DNA of 11,551 nucleotides, taken from contig JAMCQY010000013.1 of assembly GCA_023381945.1 (NCBI GenBank), positions 1 through 11,551 of the forward strand. Reading direction: 5' to 3'. The DNA comes from Deltaproteobacteria bacterium (lineage in GTDB: Bacteria > Desulfobacterota > Desulfobaccia > Desulfobaccales > 0-14-0-80-60-11). Positions within the stretch are counted from its first letter, which is position 1; each line of letters starts with the position of its first letter. A model generated the notes under the pieces. That model worked only from the letters and a program-made list of their open reading frames with translations, made no database searches and was not told the DNA's origin. Made by a program: the position numbers and the translations under genes. Positions 8,001 through 11,551 of the stretch are shown here, piece after piece.

Positions 8001-8726
8001 CCCCAGATTTGCGGCGAGGCCGGCGGCAAATCGGAATACCAGTCATAAAAACTGAGCACCGAACCGCCGATCAGCGAGAGAAAGCGCGCTCCCGAGGCAT
8101 AGCAGACCATGGACATGGCCGGGATGGGGGTGAAGCCGAAAATGCGGTCCGGCCCATATTTTTTAATGGTATGGACCAGGGAGGCGGCCACCAGAGTGGC
8201 GGCTTCATCCCAGGAAACCCGTACCAATCCGCCTTTGCCGCGGGCCTCCCGGTATTTTTTCGTCTTAGTAGGATCAGTCACAATACTGGTCCAGGCGCTT
8301 ACCGGGTCAGGATGATTCTTCAAGGCTTCCCGCCAGAGGTCCAGCAAAGTCGAGCGTACGTAAGGATACTTAACCCGCAGCGGGCTGTAGATGTACCGGG
8401 AAAAAGTGGCCCCCCGGGGGCAGCCCCGGGGCTCGTAATCGGGGGTGTCGATGCCGGAGTGGGGATAATCGGTGCACTGGGTCTCCCAGACCACGATACC
8501 GTCTTTGACATAGACGTTCCAGGAACACCCGCCAGGTGCAATTGACCCCGTGGGTGGAGCGCACCACTTTGTCGTGCTCCCAGCGGCGGTGGTACATCTC
8601 CTCCCAACGCCGGGATTGACAGCGGCTTTCGGCTAACCCCTGCGCAAACTTCTCCCGCCGTGATCCTTCGGCATCCCAAAGGGGGCGCAGAAACCGCAAG
8701 GAAGACAAAAATTGGTTCTTGGTCAC
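5012..8726 (-). CDS. narG: Respiratory nitrate reductase alpha subunit, with one frameshift near the 5' end
   Basis: Catalytic molybdenum (bis-MGD) subunit that reduces nitrate to nitrite at the cytoplasmic side of the membrane. The first part, from GTG 8726 (GGGGA 6 nt upstream), reads MTKNQFLSSLRFLRPLWDAE to RSTHGVNCT. The rest continues in another frame as GGCSWNVYVKDGIV and VWETQCTDYP to the TAA at 5012. Dropping the A at about 8534 (plus strand) joins them into one 1237-residue protein (E. coli NarG 1247). The FS0 ligands are then His59, Cys63, Cys67 and Cys102 (EPRGCPRGA). The Mo-ligand Asp is Asp232 in WYSDLPPASP. Conserved blocks run to the C-terminus, including THMIGGYAQLTYAFNYYG. 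No twin-arginine motif is visible. Without the repair, an intact frame can start only at GTG 8494, losing 77 residues and three of four FS0 ligands, which should be non-functional. It is the first gene of the operon. Confidence 0.95.
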
Positions 8727-8760
8727 TGGAATTCCCCATACGGAAAAGATTTATCCGGGG

Positions 8761-8776
8761 TACTTTCATAAAAGTA
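8761..8776. promoter_or_regulatory. Inverted repeat in the narG promoter region (possible operator)
   Basis: TACTTT (8761-8766) and AAAGTA (8771-8776) form a perfect 6-4-6 dyad 35 bp upstream of the narG start. Its position over the presumed -10 element suits a repressor site or a transcript hairpin. No known regulator is recognised. Confidence 0.3.
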
Positions 8777-8798
8777 AGTCCTCAACGACTGCTTTCAA
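8771..8798 (-). promoter_or_regulatory. Candidate promoter of the nar operon
   Basis: On the minus strand TTGAAA (8798-8793, five of six matches to the -35 consensus) is followed after 16 nt by TACTTT (8776-8771, three of six). It points to narG, whose GTG lies about 45 bp downstream. The -10 element is one arm of the inverted repeat at 8761-8776. It is a sigma-70-like guess; no FNR box is visible at the expected place. Confidence 0.35.
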
Positions 8799-8817
8799 GT
8801 AGGAAGGGCGGTTCGCC

Positions 8818-8846
8818 TTGTAAGACCGGGCCCGGATGCTTATAGA
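8818..8846 (+). promoter_or_regulatory. Candidate promoter of the TDT transporter gene, with a palindrome in the spacer
   Basis: TTGTAA (8818-8823) and TATAGA (8841-8846) are separated by exactly 17 nt and each matches the sigma-70 consensus at four of six positions. The spacer contains the perfect 10-bp palindrome CCGGGCCCGG (8826-8835), an attractive operator position. The promoter stands back to back with the nar promoter candidate, whose -35 box is 19 bp away. Prediction only. Confidence 0.4.
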
Positions 8847-8855
8847 AACCCTTAG

Positions 8856-8867
8856 TTGGTAAGCCAA
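8856..8867. repeat. Short inverted repeat in the transporter leader
   Basis: TTGG (8856-8859) and CCAA (8864-8867) are spaced by TAAG, just downstream of the presumed -10 box and upstream of AGGAGG (8875-8880). It superficially resembles the CRP/FNR-type TTG...CAA dyad, but the half-sites are two bases too close together. Significance is uncertain. Confidence 0.2.
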
Positions 8868-8891
8868 TCGAGATAGGAGGCGGGATTCGGG

Positions 8892-9953
8892 TTGCGTAAA
8901 CAGGTGACTAGAATTGGCGCACTGCTCGCTGAGCTGCCGCCAGCTTATTTTGCCCTGGTGATGTCCACCGGAATCATTTCCATTGCCTGCCACTTCCTGG
9001 GTTTGGGTTGGTTATCCAGGCCGTTCTTTTGGCTGAACCTGGGGCTCTACCTGGTCCTGTGGATCCTAACCATCCTGCGGATCGTCTATTACCCCAGGCA
9101 AATCTTGAGCGACCTGAAGAGCTTTGACCGGGGGATGGGCTTCTTCACCACGGTCGCCGCCACCGGCGTGCTTGGAAATCAACTGGCCCTTTTAATGGAA
9201 GCCGGCGGTTGGGCGAGTCTCTGCCTGGGGCTGGGCCTCGGACTTTGGCTTTTTTGCATGATAGCGGTCTTAACGGCGCTGATCGGCCGCGTTGATAAGC
9301 CGTCGCTGGCCGCCGGGATCAACGGCCTCTGGCTGATGGCCCCGGTGGGCACCCAATCCCTCGTTATTCTCGCCTGTCTGACGGTCTCCCAGTTTCCTGG
9401 ATATGAGGATGGGCTCTTATGCTTTGCCCTGGGCATGTTCCTGCTCGGTGGCCTGTTATCGCTGCAATTACATACTCTCATCATTTACCGCCTCCTGTTT
9501 TTTCCTTTGGACCCCGAGGACCTGCACCCGAGCTATTGGATAACCATGGGGGTGAATGCCATCTCCACGTTGGCCGGAGCCGTCCTGGCGACGACCAGAT
9601 ATGGCCCCCGCCTGCTGGAGCCGTTGCATCAGGTGCTGGTGATGCTCACCATCTTCTTCTGGTTCGCTGCCACCTGGTGGCTGCCGCTGCTCATCTGTCT
9701 GATGATCTGGCGGCATCTGATCCGGAGATTTGGATTGATCTACTCGCCCCATTACTGGGGCCTGGTCTTCCCCCTGGGAATGTATGCCACCAGCACCGCC
9801 ATGCTCTCCGGGTTGATCAACTTTCCGGCTCTAGTCGATCTGGCTCTCGTAATCCTCTATGCCGCCTTGGCCGCCTGGCTCCTTACTTTCCTCGGAATGC
9901 TCCGGTCGCTGCGCCGGTCGCTATTCGGGGCCAGTCAAACCGGGCAAGAATAA
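8892..9953 (+). CDS. TDT / SLAC1-type anion transporter (tellurite-resistance/dicarboxylate transporter family)
   Basis: Inner-membrane protein of 353 residues with about ten hydrophobic helices. The start of the first helix, PPAYFALVMSTGIISIACHF, and the late motif YWGLVFPLGMYATSTAML are typical of the TDT family (TehA, Mae1, SLAC1). Members carry malate or other dicarboxylates, export sulfite, or act as chloride/nitrate channels. Substrate cannot be read from sequence. The start is TTG 8892, with AGGAGG at 8875-8880 and a rather long 11-nt spacing. It is transcribed divergently from narG across a shared 165-bp region, and no NarK-type nitrate transporter is present, so nitrate or nitrite movement is a reasonable hypothesis. 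The following glycerate kinase gene on the same strand instead favours an organic acid. The C-terminal tail is basic (LRSLRRSLFG). Confidence 0.87.
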   Translation: MRKQVTRIGALLAELPPAYFALVMSTGIISIACHFLGLGWLSRPFFWLNLGLYLVLWILTILRIVYYPRQILSDLKSFDRGMGFFTTVAATGVLGNQLALLMEAGGWASLCLGLGLGLWLFCMIAVLTALIGRVDKPSLAAGINGLWLMAPVGTQSLVILACLTVSQFPGYEDGLLCFALGMFLLGGLLSLQLHTLIIYRLLFFPLDPEDLHPSYWITMGVNAISTLAGAVLATTRYGPRLLEPLHQVLVMLTIFFWFAATWWLPLLICLMIWRHLIRRFGLIYSPHYWGLVFPLGMYATSTAMLSGLINFPALVDLALVILYAALAAWLLTFLGMLRSLRRSLFGASQTGQE

Positions 9954-10025
9954 GCCATCAGAAAAAAGCCGCTTGCCGCCAGCGCCAGGGAATTCTATGC
10001 TGTTACCGGCAGTGAAAGTACTGAG

Positions 10026-11381
10026 GTGATAAAGGGCTTGGATTTGCTATCCAGAGAAAAACCCGAGAAAAGCGGTACTTCTAAAGAAAAGCTCCGGGAG
10101 ATTTTTCAAGCAGCCCTCCGGGCCGCAGACCCGTATAAGGCAGTCAACCGCCATATGGAGGAAATTTTCCGCAACTATGCCCAGCATAACTGCGGCCGGC
10201 TCTTTCTGATCGGTTTTGGCAAAGCCGCCTCAAGCATGTCCAAGGCCGTGGCCGATAGCCTCTCGGGCTGGCTCAGCCGGGGAATCATCATCACCAAATA
10301 TGGCCACGCCCTGCCCGCTCACCGCGGTGAGCGGATCACCATCTTTGAAGCCGGGCATCCCCTGCCCGATGCAAAAGGGGTGCAGGCCACCCGGGAGGTG
10401 GTGAGGCTGCTCGGGCAGGCGGATCATCAGACCCTGATTGTTTGCCTGATTTCCGGCGGCGGCTCAGCTCTCCTGGTTTCGCCGGATAGAGGCGTCACCC
10501 TGGCGGAAAAGCAGGCGGTCACCGATCTTCTGATGAAGGCCGGCGGCGATATCTTTGAACTCAATGCCCTGCGAAAACACCTTTCCGCGGTGAAAGGCGG
10601 CCGCTTGGCCCAAATCGCCTCGCCGGCCCCGGTGATATCGCTTATCTTATCCGATGTGATCGGGGATCGACTGGATGTTATCGCCTCCGGACCCACCGCA
10701 CCAGACCCGTCCACTTATCAGGAGGTCATGGAAGTTATTGCCAAATACAGCCTGACCACAAGCATACCGCCAAACGTGCGCGACATCATCACCCGGGGGG
10801 CTAAAGGGCTCATTCCTGAAACGCCCAAGGAGGGCAATCCAGTCTTTCAAAACGTCGAAAATCTCATTGTGGGAAGCAATGCGATGGCAATAGCTGCCGC
10901 AAAGCAGGCGGCTGAAGACCTTGGTTGTGAAACCGAGATAATCTCCACGACGCTCAGCGGCGAGGCAAAGTTAGTGGCCAGGGACCTCGCCAGCCGAGCC
11001 CTGGAAGTCAAGCTGGCCTTATCCCCCGGCCGCAAGGTCTGCCTCCTGGCGGGAGGCGAGACTGCCGTCACCGTCACAGGCAGGGGCCAGGGCGGGAGAA
11101 ATACCGAGATGGCCCTGGCTTTTGCCCTGGAGATTAGAGACCAAACGGGTATTACCCTGCTTTCGGCGGGCACCGACGGGACCGACGGCCCCACGGACGC
11201 TGCCGGGGCATTGGCGGATGGCCAGACAGTGGCGCGGGCCCTCTCGCTCGGTCTGGATCCCCATAGCTACTTGGCGGACAATGATTCCTACCCCTTTTTT
11301 AAGACACTTGATGATCTCGTGATTACCGGCCCCACGGGCACAAATGTGATGGATATTCAGTTGATCTTACTCGAAGGTTGA
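10026..11381 (+). CDS. Glycerate 2-kinase, type II (MOFRL family)
   Basis: Cytoplasmic kinase that converts D-glycerate and ATP to 2-phosphoglycerate, feeding glycerate into lower glycolysis. At 451 residues it has the usual length. Family blocks in order are GFGKAASSMSKAV (63-75, with the active-site Lys66), GHPLPDAKG (110-118), ISGGGSALL (142-150), ELNALRKHLSAVKGGRLAQ (178-196), SDVIGD (209-214), the SGPT loop (221-224), then the MOFRL domain with GGETAVTVTGRGQGGRNTE (343-361) and AGTDGTDGPTDAAGA (381-395). GTG 10026 is the outermost sensible start. However, GAGGTGAT at 10023-10030 matches the 16S anti-SD and overlaps that GTG, so the in-frame TTG at 10038 may be the true start. It lies 72 bp after the transporter gene and may share its transcript. 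Homologues are named GckA, GarK-II or TtuD; no symbol is certain. Confidence 0.95.
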   Translation: MIKGLDLLSREKPEKSGTSKEKLREIFQAALRAADPYKAVNRHMEEIFRNYAQHNCGRLFLIGFGKAASSMSKAVADSLSGWLSRGIIITKYGHALPAHRGERITIFEAGHPLPDAKGVQATREVVRLLGQADHQTLIVCLISGGGSALLVSPDRGVTLAEKQAVTDLLMKAGGDIFELNALRKHLSAVKGGRLAQIASPAPVISLILSDVIGDRLDVIASGPTAPDPSTYQEVMEVIAKYSLTTSIPPNVRDIITRGAKGLIPETPKEGNPVFQNVENLIVGSNAMAIAAAKQAAEDLGCETEIISTTLSGEAKLVARDLASRALEVKLALSPGRKVCLLAGGETAVTVTGRGQGGRNTEMALAFALEIRDQTGITLLSAGTDGTDGPTDAAGALADGQTVARALSLGLDPHSYLADNDSYPFFKTLDDLVITGPTGTNVMDIQLILLEG

Positions 11382-11383
11382 CT

Positions 11384-11405
11384 GCCGGCGGTTATAAGAT
11401 CCGGC
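11384..11405 (+). other. Inverted repeat just after the glycerate kinase gene
   Basis: GCCGG (11384-11388) and CCGGC (11401-11405) can pair across a 12-nt loop directly after the TGA stop. No T-run follows, so it is not an intrinsic terminator. It may only stabilise the transcript end. Confidence 0.15.
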
Positions 11406-11448
11406 CGATCGGAAATAGATGTGATAGAAGAGGACTTGAGATGCCCCC

Positions 11449-11466
11449 AAAAGTGAGACACTTTTT
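11449..11466 (+). terminator. AT-rich inverted repeat with T-tail: terminator or mobile-element end
   Basis: AAAAGTG (11449-11455) and CACTTTT (11459-11465) are perfect complements around AGA, followed by one more T, and CCCCC precedes the repeat. It could serve as a weak bidirectional terminator for the kinase gene, though the stem is AT-rich. Repeats of the AAAAGTGAG..CACTTTT kind also occur at the termini of some insertion sequences, so it may mark an element border. Confidence 0.3.
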
Positions 11467-11497
11467 ATGAGAGGGTTGGTTTAAAGCAACCATGGCT

Positions 11498-11551
11498 CAT
11501 GTTACCCAGCAGCCCCTCTGGGGGTGGAGGGAGCGTAGCGACCGGAGCCCC
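11498..11551. repeat. GC-rich palindromic sequence at the right edge (truncated)
   Basis: The last ~50 bases contain overlapping complementary runs: CCCC (11513-11516) with GGGG (11520-11523) around TCT, CCCTC (11514-11518) with GAGGG (11527-11531), and GGGG (11520-11523) with the terminal CCCC (11548-11551). No open frame of note crosses it. It resembles an intergenic palindromic repeat or the non-coding end of an insertion element, but the window cuts it off. Confidence 0.25.

Noticed and set aside
8519..8540. Programmed ribosomal frameshifting in narG
   Set aside because: No slippery heptamer or stimulatory pseudoknot is apparent, and NarG families are encoded in one frame. A plain indel explains it better.
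7652..8545. Open frame of 297 codons on the plus strand
   Set aside because: Antisense to the 5' part of narG. The composition is typical of the complement of a GC-rich gene.
8755..8780. NarL heptamers near narG
   Set aside because: On the minus strand TACCCCG and TACTTTT resemble TACYNMT but each mismatches at a key position, and no 7-2-7 arrangement is present.
8856..8867. TTGG-TAAG-CCAA as an FNR box
   Set aside because: FNR sites are TTGAT-N4-ATCAA, with eight bases between TTG and CAA. Here there are six, and the inner AT/AT bases are absent.
1..11551. CRISPR arrays, tRNA or rRNA genes, toxin-antitoxin or phage-defence systems
   Set aside because: No regularly spaced direct repeats, tRNA-like cloverleaf or rRNA signature was seen, and every substantial coding frame is explained by the genes listed.

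Overview
The window (11,551 bp) is gene-dense and mostly GC-rich. It looks like chromosomal DNA from a Gram-negative, anaerobically respiring bacterium. The SixA-type protein begins with a LVQHAEA variant, and the gene mix recalls Desulfobacterota (former Deltaproteobacteria). That placement is a low-confidence inference; nothing here is a taxonomic marker.

The core is a membrane-bound respiratory nitrate reductase operon on the minus strand. In transcription order it runs narG (from about 8726 to 5012), a small AT-rich two-helix membrane protein gene (4990-4739), narH (4705-3278), narJ (3276-2764), narI (2743-2060) and a soluble PAS histidine kinase (2063-714). The kinase start codon overlaps the narI stop codon. 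NarG, NarH and NarI keep all the cofactor ligands I could check: the His/3-Cys FS0 site and Mo-ligand Asp of NarG, the 15 Cys plus Trp of NarH, and the four haem His of NarI. The order narGHJI is canonical. The gene inserted between narG and narH and the translationally coupled kinase are not.

narG as given carries a single-base +1 frameshift at about position 8534, inside the FS0 cluster motif. It splits an otherwise full-length 1237-residue protein. A second single-base frameshift, an apparent 1-nt deletion near 407/408, interrupts sixA at the left end. Either the sequence carries scattered indel errors or both genes are broken.

Divergent from narG, across a 165-bp intergenic region with back-to-back promoter-like sequences and several inverted repeats, lies a plus-strand TDT/SLAC1-type transporter gene (8892-9953). 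A type II (MOFRL) glycerate 2-kinase gene (10026-11381) follows it. No narK-type transporter, narXL pair or molybdenum cofactor gene is visible. The TDT protein is therefore a candidate nitrate/nitrite or organic-anion carrier for this locus.

The left end (1-275) holds what may be the last codons of an upstream gene, several hairpins including one good intrinsic terminator (183-206), and the sixA leader. The right end (11382-11551) holds a short AT-rich inverted repeat and GC-rich palindromic sequence that may be the edge of a repeat or insertion element cut off by the window. I saw no tRNA, rRNA or CRISPR array.
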